This document shows, in pieces, positions 36,343-46,189 of a DNA stretch of 60,465 bases. Below the pieces are notes generated by a model. It was not told the DNA's origin. It saw nothing but the letters and a program-made list of their open reading frames with translations, and ran no database searches. Each line of letters starts with the position of its first letter. Position 1 is the stretch's first letter. Made by a program: the position numbers and the translations under genes. Source of the DNA: Moraxella bovis (GTDB lineage: Bacteria > Pseudomonadota > Gammaproteobacteria > Pseudomonadales > Moraxellaceae); assembly GCF_002014975.1 (NCBI RefSeq), contig NZ_MUXV01000033.1:1-60465 (forward strand). Direction: 5' to 3'.

Positions 36343-37389
36343 TTATAAGAACGCTTCTGGCTGTTTGGCATAGACACGTGCCGTCTCTTTGGTAATGGTG
36401 CGAGATGCGACCAAGTTCTTTAGGGTCTGGTCAAGGGTAATCATGCCTTCGCCTGCCCCTGTTTGGATGGCAGAGTACATTTGGGCGATTTTGTTTTCAC
36501 GGATAAGGTTACGAATGGCAGGCGTACCAAGCATAATCTCGTGAGCTGCCACACGACCGCCCCCGACTTTTTTGAGTAGGGCTTGCGAGATAACCGCCTG
36601 CAAGGACTCGGATAACATCGCACGAATCATGTCTTTTTCGGCGGCAGGGAATACGTCAATCACACGGTCAATGGTCTTGGCAGCAGAGTTGGTGTGGAGT
36701 GTCCCAAACACCAAGTGCCCTGTCTCGGCAGCGGTTAGGGCAAGACGGATGGTCTCTAAGTCACGCATCTCACCGACCAAAATGATGTCAGGGTCTTCAC
36801 GCAGTGCCGAACGCAAGGCAGCATCAAAGCCTAGGGTATCACGGTGTACTTCACGTTGGTTGACGAGCGATTTTTTGGACTCGTGGACAAACTCGATGGG
36901 GTCTTCGATGGTTAGGATATGCTCTTTACGGGTCTCATTAATGTAGTTAATCATCGCAGCGAGCGTGGTCGATTTACCCGAACCTGTCGGACCTGTAACC
37001 AGTACCACACCACGTTTAAAGTCGGAGACCTTTTTAAAGACAGGACCCATGCCCAAATCTTCCATGGTCAGAACCTTGGATGGAATGGTACGAAATACCG
37101 CACCAGCACCACGGTTTTGGTTAAAGGCGTTCACACGAAAACGAGCCAGACCTGGGATTTCAAACGAGAAGTCAGTTTCTAAAAACTCTTCGTAGTCGGC
37201 ACGTTGTTTATCATTCATGATGTCATAAATGAGCTTATGCACAGTAGAGTGATCCATCTCGGGGGTGTTGATACGCACCACTTCACCGTCCACACGAATC
37301 ATGGGCGGTAGTCCTGCCGATAAGTGCAAGTCGGACGCTTTATTTTTTACCACAAAACGCAGTAGGTCTTCAATACTAGGAGCTGACAT
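36343..37389 (-). CDS. pilT: Type IV pilus retraction ATPase PilT
   Basis: A 348-residue hexameric motor that depolymerises pili. Walker A GPTGSGKST, ILTIEDPIEFVHESK (Asp box), DIILVGEMRDLETIR (Walker B), ETGHLVFGTLHTNSA (His box) and the PilT-specific AIRNLIRE near the C-terminus. First gene of the pilT-pilU pair, with AAGG before the ATG. Confidence 0.97.
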   Translation of the reverse strand: MSAPSIEDLLRFVVKNKASDLHLSAGLPPMIRVDGEVVRINTPEMDHSTVHKLIYDIMNDKQRADYEEFLETDFSFEIPGLARFRVNAFNQNRGAGAVFRTIPSKVLTMEDLGMGPVFKKVSDFKRGVVLVTGPTGSGKSTTLAAMINYINETRKEHILTIEDPIEFVHESKKSLVNQREVHRDTLGFDAALRSALREDPDIILVGEMRDLETIRLALTAAETGHLVFGTLHTNSAAKTIDRVIDVFPAAEKDMIRAMLSESLQAVISQALLKKVGGGRVAAHEIMLGTPAIRNLIRENKIAQMYSAIQTGAGEGMITLDQTLKNLVASRTITKETARVYAKQPEAFL

Positions 37390-37541
37390 GGGATTGCCTT
37401 AAAATGAATAAACCAGATAAATTATGGGCTTATTATACAATATTTTGCGTTGCCATTAAAGCACGTCCCGTCAGATATTACAATCAGTTTATGCCATTTG
37501 TGGGGATTTTCTGCTAAAATACAAAGATTTAAGGAAAAACC

Positions 37542-38246
37542 ATGACACAAGCTCCCCACCATCCATCATCCAACGCACTCATCGAACGGCATACGGCAGT
37601 CAAAGAACGCTTAGACGCCATCAATGACACCTACCAAGCCAACCCCAAAGCGGTGCTACTTGCCGTCTCAAAAACCAAGCCATCATCAGACATTGCCACG
37701 CTGTATCAGGCAGGACAAAGCCAATTTGGTGAAAATTACTTACAAGAAGCCTTGATAAAAATGAGCGAACTGGCACATCTGCCGATAACATGGCACTACA
37801 TCGGGCATATTCAGCGGAACAAGACCCGTGACATCGCGATGCATTTTGACTGGGTGCAGACGGTGGAGCGAGCCATCATCGCCGAACGGCTAAACGACCA
37901 ACGTCCAGATGACCACCCGCCCCTAAACGTGCTTATCCAAATCAACATCGACGATGAAGCGAGTAAATCAGGCTGTCGCATTGATGAGTTGGATGGGTTG
38001 GTACAAACCGTGATGGGCTTGCCAAAGCTGACCTTGCGTGGGCTGATGATTATCCCAAGCAAAGACGGTACGGACGCATTTGTCCGTACCAAAGCGATAT
38101 TCGATGACATCAAAGGGCGTTTTAACCTGCCCGACTTTGATACGCTATCCATGGGCATGAGTGGCGACATGGAGCAGGCGGTCGCCCACGGCTCAACCAT
38201 GCTGCGAGTGGGGACGGCGATATTTGGCGAGCGGGATTATGGTTGA
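37542..38246 (+). CDS. PLP homeostasis protein (YggS family)
   Basis: A 234-residue single-domain PLP-binding protein of alanine-racemase-like fold. The PLP Lys is in LLAVSKTKPSS; other signatures are QFGENYLQEAL, WHYIGHIQRNK and LSMGMSGDMEQAVAHGSTML. It buffers free PLP and affects amino-acid balance. In many bacteria it neighbours pilT, as here, where it is divergent from it. Confidence 0.95.
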   Translation: MTQAPHHPSSNALIERHTAVKERLDAINDTYQANPKAVLLAVSKTKPSSDIATLYQAGQSQFGENYLQEALIKMSELAHLPITWHYIGHIQRNKTRDIAMHFDWVQTVERAIIAERLNDQRPDDHPPLNVLIQINIDDEASKSGCRIDELDGLVQTVMGLPKLTLRGLMIIPSKDGTDAFVRTKAIFDDIKGRFNLPDFDTLSMGMSGDMEQAVAHGSTMLRVGTAIFGERDYG

Positions 38247-38298
38247 TTTAAAAGGTTATTTAAAAAGTCTTTAAAAGGTTTTTAAATTTATAAAAAAT

Positions 38299-38326
38299 AA
38301 AATGGCGTTTTAACACGCCATTTTTT
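38299..38326. terminator. Bidirectional terminator between yggS-like gene and zapA
   Basis: AAAATGGCGT, short loop, ACGCCATTTTTT, between convergent genes. Confidence 0.85.
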
Positions 38327-38346
38327 AATATCACTTTATAAGGATT

Positions 38347-38976
38347 TTACAACACCGAACGGGCGTCTTTGGTAATTTTCTCAATCAGGGCTTTGGCACG
38401 TTCGCTGTCTAGCAGTTGATTTTTGCGGTCGTTTTTTAGGGTTTGGCATTGGTCGTACAGCTCCAAGCAAGTCAGTACCAACAGCTCTTCGTTACTGGGG
38501 TTTTTTCCTTTGACGGCACGGCGAAGCTCACGGATTTTGTCATTGATGTATGCTCCTGCTTGCTCCAACTGTGCCACTTCATCGACAGGGCAGGTAATGC
38601 GGTGCGACGACCCTGCAATGCTCAAATCAACCGCCTTAAAGCTCGGCTTATCCGCCTTATCGGCAGGTTTGGTCAGGGCTTTGGGTGTGGTGTTGCCAAT
38701 ATTGTCAAGCGTGCTGTCGCTTGCTTTTAGAGCAGGCGTGGACGTGGTAGATTTGGCAAAGGCTGGATTTTCTGTGTTTTGGTTGTTTTGGTTTTGGCTT
38801 GGATTTTGGTTTGAGCTTAAACTTGGGTTTGAACTTTGGCTTGAATTTAGGTTTGGGTTTTGTTGTGTTTTTTGCTCGGCGGTCTTGCTCGGCTCGCTTG
38901 GGGCAAATGTCTCATGCGATGGGCTGACTTTGATGTTATTTTTGGCACCGAATTTGATGGCAGAATGAATGTTCAT
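38347..38976 (-). CDS. zapA: Cell division protein ZapA with a long low-complexity N-terminus
   Basis: A 209-residue protein. The last 100 residues are a normal ZapA: a beta-hairpin domain (VDLSIAGSSHRITCPVDEVA) and the coiled coil (EELLVLTCLELYDQCQTLKN). ZapA cross-links FtsZ filaments at the division ring. The first 110 residues are a disordered extension rich in N, S, Q and P (for example SSNQNPSQNQNNQN), not found in the usual ZapA of about 100 residues. It lies 20 bases after zapB on the same strand. Confidence 0.85.
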   Translation of the reverse strand: MNIHSAIKFGAKNNIKVSPSHETFAPSEPSKTAEQKTQQNPNLNSSQSSNPSLSSNQNPSQNQNNQNTENPAFAKSTTSTPALKASDSTLDNIGNTTPKALTKPADKADKPSFKAVDLSIAGSSHRITCPVDEVAQLEQAGAYINDKIRELRRAVKGKNPSNEELLVLTCLELYDQCQTLKNDRKNQLLDSERAKALIEKITKDARSVL

Positions 38977-38996
38977 GAGTGTGTCCTTGTTGATTT

Positions 38997-39362
38997 TTAT
39001 TGGTGATTTTGGTTGTCAATTTTGCTAAGCCATGTTTGGATGACTTCGGCACGGCTGATGGCAAGGGCGTTTTTCTCGGCAAGATCCTTGTTTTGTTTGG
39101 CTAGGCGTTCGTTGTCTTGACTTAGCTCATCTAGGCGTTTGTCCAGCTCATCTTGGGCGGACAGTAACTCTTTGATACGGGCGTGCAAGGCGCTATTTTC
39201 ATCTTTGCTTTGGCTGATTTCAAGCTGTAACTGGCTGATTTGACGGGGGCTGTCATCATGTGCCAATTTGTGTTTGAGATTGGCAAGTTCGGTGGCGGTG
39301 ATGTTATAGCGCGCTTTTAGCTCGGTGATGGTCTGCTCTAAGAGTTGTAATTGGGTTAGCAT
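38997..39362 (-). CDS. zapB: ZapB-like coiled-coil cell division protein
   Basis: A 121-residue protein, almost entirely coiled coil: LEQTITELKARYNITATELA followed by leucine heptads (ARIKELLSAQDELDKRLDEL). The start at 39362 (MLTQLQLL) is preferred over an upstream Met that would add 38 unrelated residues overlapping the divergent promoter. Adjacent zapA supports a role in the division ring. The length is greater than enterobacterial ZapB. Confidence 0.75.
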   Translation of the reverse strand: MLTQLQLLEQTITELKARYNITATELANLKHKLAHDDSPRQISQLQLEISQSKDENSALHARIKELLSAQDELDKRLDELSQDNERLAKQNKDLAEKNALAISRAEVIQTWLSKIDNQNHQ

Positions 39363-39451
39363 GGGTGTTCCTAGGATAATGGGCGATAAGCGATTGTTAG
39401 CGATGATTGGTGTGTTATTGTAGCATGAGATTTTAAAAACACAAAACGCCC

Positions 39452-39481
39452 TTGACTTTTGCCAAAATGACGGCATTTATA
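39452..39481 (+). promoter_or_regulatory. Promoter of the UPF0149 gene
   Basis: TTGACT (39452-39457), an 18-base spacer and TTTATA (39476-39481), ending about 28 bases before the ATG. Confidence 0.6.
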
Positions 39482-39509
39482 GGGCAATTTAACCAACAGC
39501 GAGAGCCTT

Positions 39510-40157
39510 ATGAGTGACGATTTATCGGGATTTAATGACTGGACAGAAGCATTTAGCACATGGACAGATGTCTCTATCAGCGAGCTACATGGTCTCATGA
39601 GTGCTTTGATGACCGCCTGTCATCCCACGGACGTGGCAGGATGGTCGGCGATATTGACCGAGCTTAGCTTTGCCCTGCCCGATGAGAGGGCGTTGGAGCT
39701 GTTGGCGGAGTATGGCGAAGACGTGAGTTTTGCCCTAAAAGACAAAGATGACGCCTATGGCTATGAGCCACTGGTGCCTGATGATGAGCATGAGCTGTCT
39801 GAGCGGTTTTTGGCACTAAAAGACTGGGCGGAAGGCTTTATCACAGGACTTGGCGTGGCAGAAGTGGCTCTGACGGCGGATGAGCGTGAGCAGGTGGCTG
39901 ACCTTGCCAAAATCGCCAGTATCCGCCCTGATGAAGAAGATGAGTTTGATGGCGATGAAGAAGAGTATTTGTACTTATTTGAATTTGCCCGTATGGTGCC
40001 AGTGAGCCTATCTAACCGCAAACGCAAAAACGTGACGGATTTGTCCATCATCAAAGGCTTATCCCCCGACCGTCTTACCGCCAGCGAAATCCAAAAAGAA
40101 CACGAAGCCCAAAAGGAGCTGCCCCCTGTGTTTAATGCGATGGATAAAAAGCAATGA
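39510..40157 (+). CDS. UPF0149 (YgfB/YecA) family protein
   Basis: A 215-residue acidic helical protein. SISELHGLMSALMTA near the start, ALKDWAEGFITGLGVAE in the middle and the acidic YLYLFEFARMVPVSLSN fit the UPF0149 family, whose precise role is unclear. In many gammaproteobacteria it is divergent from zapA/zapB, as here. It is followed by a terminator at 40290. Confidence 0.85.
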   Translation: MSDDLSGFNDWTEAFSTWTDVSISELHGLMSALMTACHPTDVAGWSAILTELSFALPDERALELLAEYGEDVSFALKDKDDAYGYEPLVPDDEHELSERFLALKDWAEGFITGLGVAEVALTADEREQVADLAKIASIRPDEEDEFDGDEEEYLYLFEFARMVPVSLSNRKRKNVTDLSIIKGLSPDRLTASEIQKEHEAQKELPPVFNAMDKKQ

Positions 40158-40289
40158 TATTTCTCTTAAATTTTTAACGCAAAAATCATTCAAGGCGAGT
40201 TTGCTAAAAAATAACAGTTTTGTATTGTTTTGTGATAATTTAGCATGATAAAAAGATTGGCTTTGCAAAAATTTGATAAATGCTTTTAG

Positions 40290-40311
40290 AAGGGTAGTAA
40301 TACCCTTTTTT
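40290..40311 (+). terminator. Terminator after the UPF0149 gene
   Basis: AAGGGTA, GTAA, TACCCTTTTT. From here to 40598 the DNA is very AT-rich, with no gene. A TTATATT at about 40552 may be the -10 of the dehydrogenase gene. Confidence 0.75.
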
Positions 40312-40598
40312 ATTGTCTTAATAATTATCATATAAATAATTCATCATAAAAATATCTTATCAAAAAATAAAAATTTAAATAAAAAAATTTTTATTAAAAA
40401 TCAATTATTTATTTATAAAAATTTAATTCTACTTTTAAAATAAAATATTATAACATATCAATTAATTCGCCAATCAATGCTAATCAATTTTTTATTGGGA
40501 TTAATTTGGAAATTTGTCATTAAAATTTTATTAGCAATCGGCGTTATTTTCTGTTATATTAAATAAAAGCCCACTCATTTGTTCATCAGGAGTATATC

Positions 40599-41678
40599 AT
40601 GACCACCATGAAAGCAATGACCTACTATGGCGAAAACGACATTCGTTTTGAAGACCGTCCAAAGCCTACCATCATTGACCCAACCGATGCCATCATCAAA
40701 ATGACCAAAACCACCATCTGTGGTACTGACCTTGGCATTTGGAAAGGCAAAAACCCAGAAATCGAAGCCACTGCTCGTGAAAAAACGGGCGAGTGGAACG
40801 GGCGAATCCTAGGACACGAAGGCATTGGTATCGTTGAAGAAGTCGGTTCTGCCGTCAAAAACTTCAAAAAAGGCGACCGTGTCATTGTATCGTGCATTAG
40901 CCGTTGCGGTTCGTGCGAAAACTGCCAAAAACAGCTGTACTCTCATTGCCAACAAAATGGCGGTTGGATTATGGGTTATATGATTGACGGCACGCAAGCT
41001 GAATATGTGCGTACGCCATTTGCTGACAACTCGCTATACATTTTGCCTGACAACCTAAACACCGATGTGGCGGTATTCTTGTCTGACGCACTGCCAACAG
41101 GCCACGAAATCGGCGTACAATACGGCGATGTCAAACCAGGCGACAGCATTGCCATCGTAGGGGCGGGTCCTGTGGGTATGGGCTGTCTTTTGACAGGTCA
41201 GCTGTACTCACCATCTACCATCATCGTGATTGACATGGATGAAAACCGCCTAGCCATGGCAAAAGAAATGGGTGCGACCCACACCATCAACCCAAATAAA
41301 GAAGATGCAGTTGCCCGTGTGCTTGAAATCACTGGTGGTCGTGGCGTGGACTGTGCGATGGAAGCCGTTGGTTATCCAGCGACTTGGGATATTTGCCAAA
41401 AAATCGTTAAAGAAGGCGGTAACATCGCCAATGTGGGCGTACACGGTCAGCCTGTGAGCTTTGAGCTAAACAAACTTTGGATTAAAAACCTAAAAATCAC
41501 CACAGGGCTAGTCAACGCCAACACCACAGGCATGCTACTTAAAGCGTGCGAGTGCAGTAAATTGCCAATGGAAAAGCTTGCCACGCACCACTTTAAGTTT
41601 AGCGACATCGAAAAAGCCTACGATGTGTTCAAACACGCCAGTGAGACTAAGGCAATGAAAGTGATTATTGAATATTGA
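40599..41678 (+). CDS. Zinc-dependent alcohol dehydrogenase family protein
   Basis: A 359-residue medium-chain dehydrogenase/reductase. Catalytic zinc ligands Cys in TTICGTDLGIWKG and the His-Glu pair in GHEGIG; structural zinc cysteines in CISRCGSCENCQKQLYSHC; NAD-binding GxGxxG as IVGAGPVGMGC. The ending NANTTGMLLKACECSK and SDIEKAYDVFKHA is typical of the class that includes 2,3-butanediol and isopropanol-type dehydrogenases. The substrate is not predictable. Two Met codons open the gene (TTMKAM); CAGGAG lies upstream. Monocistronic, with a terminator. Confidence 0.92.
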   Translation: MTTMKAMTYYGENDIRFEDRPKPTIIDPTDAIIKMTKTTICGTDLGIWKGKNPEIEATAREKTGEWNGRILGHEGIGIVEEVGSAVKNFKKGDRVIVSCISRCGSCENCQKQLYSHCQQNGGWIMGYMIDGTQAEYVRTPFADNSLYILPDNLNTDVAVFLSDALPTGHEIGVQYGDVKPGDSIAIVGAGPVGMGCLLTGQLYSPSTIIVIDMDENRLAMAKEMGATHTINPNKEDAVARVLEITGGRGVDCAMEAVGYPATWDICQKIVKEGGNIANVGVHGQPVSFELNKLWIKNLKITTGLVNANTTGMLLKACECSKLPMEKLATHHFKFSDIEKAYDVFKHASETKAMKVIIEY

Positions 41679-41693
41679 TTAGTATCTTGCATC

Positions 41694-41727
41694 AAAAAAC
41701 CACAAGCTTTAAAGTTTGTGGTTTTTT
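41694..41727 (+). terminator. Terminator of the alcohol dehydrogenase gene
   Basis: AAAAAACCACAA, loop, TTTGTGGTTTTTT. Confidence 0.9.
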
Positions 41728-41827
41728 GATGGATGGGTTAAGACTTTAGTTGATGTTAGCCTGCAAGTTGGGCTTTTGTGCCAAACCCAACGGTTGAGAT
41801 TTTTACATCCAAAATAGCATAAAACGA

Positions 41828-41959
41828 GTGCCAGCAACCAGCTTACTAACCCTTTTGACTGTTTTGTACTTGGCGAATAAATACAACCGCTTAGGCGATA
41901 ATACCCCAGACTTGCAGACATTCATCGTTATTTATGACAAGCCCACGCTGTTTGAGTAA
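41828..41959 (+). other. Short open stretch, possible gene remnant
   Basis: Forty-three codons from a GTG (VPATSLLTLLTVLYLANKYN, DTPDLQ-like region, ending YDKPTLFE). No ribosome binding site and no recognisable family. The rest of 41730-42008 holds nothing else I can support. Confidence 0.25.
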
Positions 41960-42008
41960 ATGTTATTTAAGTAAAGCGTGTCGATCCATATTTTGGGTTT
42001 TGCTGACA

Positions 42009-43007
42009 TTACACTCGTCTCCAATGAAAACTCGCCAACCGTTTCATCAAATCAGGATTTTTGACCATAATGTCATCGCCCGTCCGTCCTTGCTCACGGT
42101 TATAATAAATCACGTTTAGGCGTAGTAGCCAAAAAATCGTGGCTGAATAGGCAAGCATGACAGGCAGGGCGGTTTTTTCGTTGTCCGTCAAGGGGCGAAC
42201 GCTTTCATAGCCGTCTATAAAGGCACTCATTTTGTCGGTGTTAAAATTCACGCTCTCGCCGTCTCTTGCATCGCCCCAAGTGGTACAAAAATCATTAATG
42301 GTAATGGCAATGTCCATCAAATAATGCTCCACCGACACTTCGGTAAAGTCAAGAAGTCCCGTAAGTGTAGCCGTATCGCCCGAAAAATCCCATAAAGTAT
42401 TGTCAGTAAACATATCCAAATGGCACAGACCCTTAGGCAAATCGGCGGGCAGATTGGCGTAAGCCTCCCAAATGTCGTTCATCAGGCGAGCTTCATCGGT
42501 CGGCATATAGGCGGTTTCACGCTCTTTGACCCTTGTCCAGTCGTACAGTGGCACGCCATAGTTTTCGGCAGGCTCTAAGGTTTGTAGGGTATTGTGCAAG
42601 GTGGCAAGTGCTTTGCCCATCTCAAAGCACATTGGCTCATCGGTGGTTTTTGGGTGTGAACCTGAGAGTTTTGGCACAACTAGGATTGCTTTGTTTTCGT
42701 ATCGCATGACGCAGTCGGTGCCGATGTCATCGCCTTTGGCGGTGAGCTTGACAAGCGGTGGAGCGATTGGTAATTTGTCTTTTAGGGCGTGCATGACGGT
42801 TGCCATTTTGATAATATCAGCAGGCACACGCTCTTCAAATAGGGTAAATACATAGCTAAACTCATCGCCCACGTCGCTGTCGGTTTGGATAAACCAGTTG
42901 GAATTTTTGATGCCTTGGGTGATTGGAATGGCTTTTTTAAATTTTACGCCAAACAAACCACAAAACGCAAAAAATTCATCATCAGATAGGTGGGTATAGA
43001 CGGACAT
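42009..43007 (-). CDS. thrB: Homoserine kinase (ThrB, APH-fold type)
   Basis: A 332-residue aminoglycoside-phosphotransferase-fold kinase that phosphorylates homoserine in threonine synthesis. Opening MSVYTHLSDDEFFAFCGLFG and ITQGIKNSNWFIQT are typical of the type found in Pseudomonas and relatives. The catalytic loop is GLCHLDMFTDNTLWD and the Mg-binding Asp is in TGLLDFTEVSVEHYLMD. It stands alone, with no other threonine genes nearby. Confidence 0.92.
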   Translation of the reverse strand: MSVYTHLSDDEFFAFCGLFGVKFKKAIPITQGIKNSNWFIQTDSDVGDEFSYVFTLFEERVPADIIKMATVMHALKDKLPIAPPLVKLTAKGDDIGTDCVMRYENKAILVVPKLSGSHPKTTDEPMCFEMGKALATLHNTLQTLEPAENYGVPLYDWTRVKERETAYMPTDEARLMNDIWEAYANLPADLPKGLCHLDMFTDNTLWDFSGDTATLTGLLDFTEVSVEHYLMDIAITINDFCTTWGDARDGESVNFNTDKMSAFIDGYESVRPLTDNEKTALPVMLAYSATIFWLLRLNVIYYNREQGRTGDDIMVKNPDLMKRLASFHWRRV

Positions 43008-43118
43008 GGGTTGGCCTTTTTTGTCAAATAAAAAACTTTATTTTAAAACTTTTTGCAAAAATTTACGACTACTTTTTGACTTTTTAAGCATTGGACTTAT
43101 TGTAAACTTAAAATTAAA

Positions 43119-43191
43119 GAAAACCGTTCATGGTGAGCTGTACCTGCCTATAATGGTTTTCCGACCCGCAAGCATGGCTCGGGACGAAAGC
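43119..43191. repeat. Repeat family 2, copy 1
   Basis: GAAAACCGTTCATGGTGAGC through TGGTTTTCCGACCCGCAAGC to GGCTCGGGACGAAAGC. It aligns with the complement of the palindromic repeat at 55397-55508. It lies in the gap between thrB and trhP; nothing else is seen in 43008-43339. Confidence 0.7.
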
Positions 43192-43339
43192 AAAGCCTAG
43201 TATCGCAAGAAGTTATTATTGATTTCACAAAAGCCAGTCTCAACTTCACCAAATTAATCTTACAAATTTAGTATGAATTTGAAGGGCGAATTTTGATATA
43301 ATAACAAGTTTAACAAATTTAGCCAAAACGAGCCAAACC

Positions 43340-44770
43340 ATGACAACCGATACGCTAAACACAACAAAGCCAAGCCAAAAACAAGCCGAACTTCTCTGCC
43401 CTGCTGGCACTTTTAAAAATATGCAATACGCCTTTGCTTATGGGGCGGATGCGGTGTATGCAGGGCAAGCCCGTTATTCTCTACGAGTGCGTAATAATGA
43501 TTTTGATGAAGAAAACCTTGCCAAGGGCATTGCCTACGCCCATTCGCTTGGCAAAAAGTTTTATGTGGTGGTCAATATTCAAGCCCACAACGCCAAATTA
43601 AAAACCTTTATTGAAGACATTCGCCCCGTCATTGAAATGAAACCCGATGCCTTAATTATGTCGGACGCTGGCATGATTATGATGGTGCGTGAGCATTTTC
43701 CGCACCAAGACATTCATCTATCGGTGCAAGCCAATGCCGTCAACTGGGCAACGGTAAAATTTTGGAAACAAATGGGCGTGTCTCGTGTCATTGTCAGCCG
43801 TGAGCTGTCCTTAAAAGAAATTAACGAGATTATCAAAGAAGTGCCTGATATGGAGATTGAAGTCTTTGTGCACGGTGCATTGTGTATGGCGTATTCTGGG
43901 CGTTGTTTGTTATCAGGCTATATCAATAAACGAGATGCCAATCAAGGCACTTGCACGAATGCCTGCCGATGGAGTTATAATACTTATAAAGCCACAGAAA
44001 ACGAAACAGGCGATATTGTCCCTGCCAGTCCAGAAGTATTTATCCCCAGTCAAGGCGAGATCAAAAACGTCAATCTAAATGGCGATGTCGTCATGGGTGA
44101 TGATTATGTAGAAAAGCCGTCCGATGAGGTTGTACTCATTGAAGAACAAGGTCGTAAAGGCGAGCTTATGGCGATGTACGAAGACGAGCACGGCACTTAT
44201 ATTATGAATTCCAAAGATTTGCGTGCAGTGGAATTGGTGCCTGATTTGGTAAACATGGGGGTGTATTCACTCAAAATTGAAGGGCGTACCAAATCGCATT
44301 ATTATGTGGCACGCACCACCCAAGTGTATCGCCGTGCCATTGATGATGCTTATGACGGCAAGCCATTTGATGTAAGTTTGATTACCGCTTTGGACGGTCT
44401 TGCCAATCGTGGCTATACCGAAGGGTTTTTAAGGCGGCACATTCATTCGAATTATCAAAATTATGAACACGGCTCATCAAAAACCGACCACCAGCAATTT
44501 GTGGCGGAAGTTTTGGATATTAATGACGAGAAATTAACTTTGACCGTCAAAAATAAATTAAGCAGGGGCGATGAAATTGAGATTATGACCCCACAAGGCA
44601 ATTTGATTTATACCCTTGATAAACTGTGGGATAAAAAAGGCAATGAAATAGGCTCCGCCTTAGGCTCTGGTTGGGTATGCCAAATCATTAATCCTTTTAA
44701 AGACATGGATAAAGAAATCTTAAAATTTGCGTTGGTGATGAAAAAGGTAGATGAGCCAATTTTTACTTGA
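43340..44770 (+). CDS. trhP: tRNA 5-hydroxyuridine modification protein TrhP (peptidase U32 family)
   Basis: A 476-residue protein of the U32 family. N-terminal ELLCPAGTFKNMQYAFAYGA and ADAVYAGQARYSLRVRNNDF, and the signature EVFVHGALCMAYSGRCLLSG with cysteines for an iron-sulphur site (further CTNACRW). Family members TrhP/YegQ start the prephenate-dependent hydroxylation of U34 in tRNA. The C-terminal RNA-binding-like domain (FVAEVLDINDEKLTLTVKNK) is present. Monocistronic. Confidence 0.92.
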   Translation: MTTDTLNTTKPSQKQAELLCPAGTFKNMQYAFAYGADAVYAGQARYSLRVRNNDFDEENLAKGIAYAHSLGKKFYVVVNIQAHNAKLKTFIEDIRPVIEMKPDALIMSDAGMIMMVREHFPHQDIHLSVQANAVNWATVKFWKQMGVSRVIVSRELSLKEINEIIKEVPDMEIEVFVHGALCMAYSGRCLLSGYINKRDANQGTCTNACRWSYNTYKATENETGDIVPASPEVFIPSQGEIKNVNLNGDVVMGDDYVEKPSDEVVLIEEQGRKGELMAMYEDEHGTYIMNSKDLRAVELVPDLVNMGVYSLKIEGRTKSHYYVARTTQVYRRAIDDAYDGKPFDVSLITALDGLANRGYTEGFLRRHIHSNYQNYEHGSSKTDHQQFVAEVLDINDEKLTLTVKNKLSRGDEIEIMTPQGNLIYTLDKLWDKKGNEIGSALGSGWVCQIINPFKDMDKEILKFALVMKKVDEPIFT

Positions 44771-44806
44771 TTAATTTTTTAATATTTAAATGAGAGAGAC
44801 TCCACG

Positions 44807-46189
44807 ATGAATAACAGTAAAGTTTTATTAAAAGTAGAAGATTTTCGTGCCATTGGCAAAGCTGAAATTAAATTGGACGGCATTACTGTTGTCGCAGGTG
44901 TGAATGGCTGTGGCAAAAGCACTTTATCCAAACTTTTGTATTGGGTTTATCGTGGGGCAACTGATTTTAAGGTTTTGGCTGACTCATATCTAAAAAACAA
45001 TTTGCAGATAATTAATAGGCTAATTGTATTTTTCATACAATCTATACACTATGAACTTGCGGATGATGATGCCAATGAGGGTATGGATATTAGGCTAATA
45101 AAATTAAAAAATATATCAGAAGTTCATACCACAATGATTCAATGGTCGGAAATATTTAATCAAAAAAATATTGACCGTCAAGAAATTATCGAATTTCTTA
45201 ATAAAATAAAAAAACAATTCCAATCAATAAAAAAATTAAGTAAAAACGACAGGGAAATCTTTATTGATGTAATCAAAGACGCTCTTAGTGATTATCCAGA
45301 TTTGGAAAGAGATGTATTGGATTTAACCGAAAGTGGATATTTCTCCGAATATAATATATTAGATTTTTTGATTGGTTTTTCCAATTATATCTTTGATAGT
45401 TATAAAAAAGATATAATCTCTAAACCTAGAATTTACTTAGATTCCCAAATAATGGATATTTTTCACACTAAATATCCGCCAACCTTACTAGAAATATCAG
45501 AAAATGAACTACCGATATTTAAAACTGATTACGAATTTTTATCAGAACCTTATTGGATAGATAATGTGATTTATATTGATACGCCAATGTTTTTTCAAAA
45601 CTCTGGTACCGAACATTGGAATGATGTCAATGAAAAACTTAAAAAACGCCCTGAATACTACAACGATAAGGTCAATACAAAAGAAATTGACACTTTGATT
45701 AAAAGTGAGATTTTGACAGGGCAAGCAGAGATTAAGTTTAATGAATTAAATAGCAGTTTTACCTTTATTACACCAACAGGGGCAGAAATTGATTTAAGTG
45801 ATAGTGCTACAGGTATAAAAGCCTTTGCAGTATTGGATTTATTATTAAAAAATAAATCTATCAATGATAAAACTTTGTTGATTTTGGATGAACCAGAAGC
45901 TCATTTACACCCACAATGGGTAATTGAGTTTGGGCATTTATTGACCTTAATTCATAAATACATTGGAGCAAAAGTATTTGTGGCAACCCACAGCCCTGAT
46001 ATGGTGCAAGCCTTACGCTACATTCCGAACAAAGAAGGTATCGGCGAGCGTGTAAATTTTTATTTAGCCAAAGCTGATGATGGCAAAAATGGTCAGTTTA
46101 TCTACCAAGATTTAAAGGGTGAAATAGATGATATTTTTTCATCATTTAATATCTCTTTAGACAAATTGGCAAAATATGGAGAGGATTGA
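44807..46189 (+). CDS. AAA/ABC-type ATPase, probable defence protein
   Basis: A 460-residue ATPase of the AAA_21/OLD-like class: Walker A GVNGCGKST (about 32-40), an ABC-signature-like DLSDSATGIKAF, Walker B TLLILDEPEAHLHPQW and the switch His in VFVATHSPDMVQALR. The middle (about 60-280) is an unfamiliar, AT-rich, lysine-rich insert. There is no TOPRIM domain. It is coupled to the next gene (TGATG). ATPases of this form paired with a small partner are a common plan for antiphage systems. The base composition is lower in GC than the flanking housekeeping genes. Confidence 0.8.
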   Translation: MNNSKVLLKVEDFRAIGKAEIKLDGITVVAGVNGCGKSTLSKLLYWVYRGATDFKVLADSYLKNNLQIINRLIVFFIQSIHYELADDDANEGMDIRLIKLKNISEVHTTMIQWSEIFNQKNIDRQEIIEFLNKIKKQFQSIKKLSKNDREIFIDVIKDALSDYPDLERDVLDLTESGYFSEYNILDFLIGFSNYIFDSYKKDIISKPRIYLDSQIMDIFHTKYPPTLLEISENELPIFKTDYEFLSEPYWIDNVIYIDTPMFFQNSGTEHWNDVNEKLKKRPEYYNDKVNTKEIDTLIKSEILTGQAEIKFNELNSSFTFITPTGAEIDLSDSATGIKAFAVLDLLLKNKSINDKTLLILDEPEAHLHPQWVIEFGHLLTLIHKYIGAKVFVATHSPDMVQALRYIPNKEGIGERVNFYLAKADDGKNGQFIYQDLKGEIDDIFSSFNISLDKLAKYGED

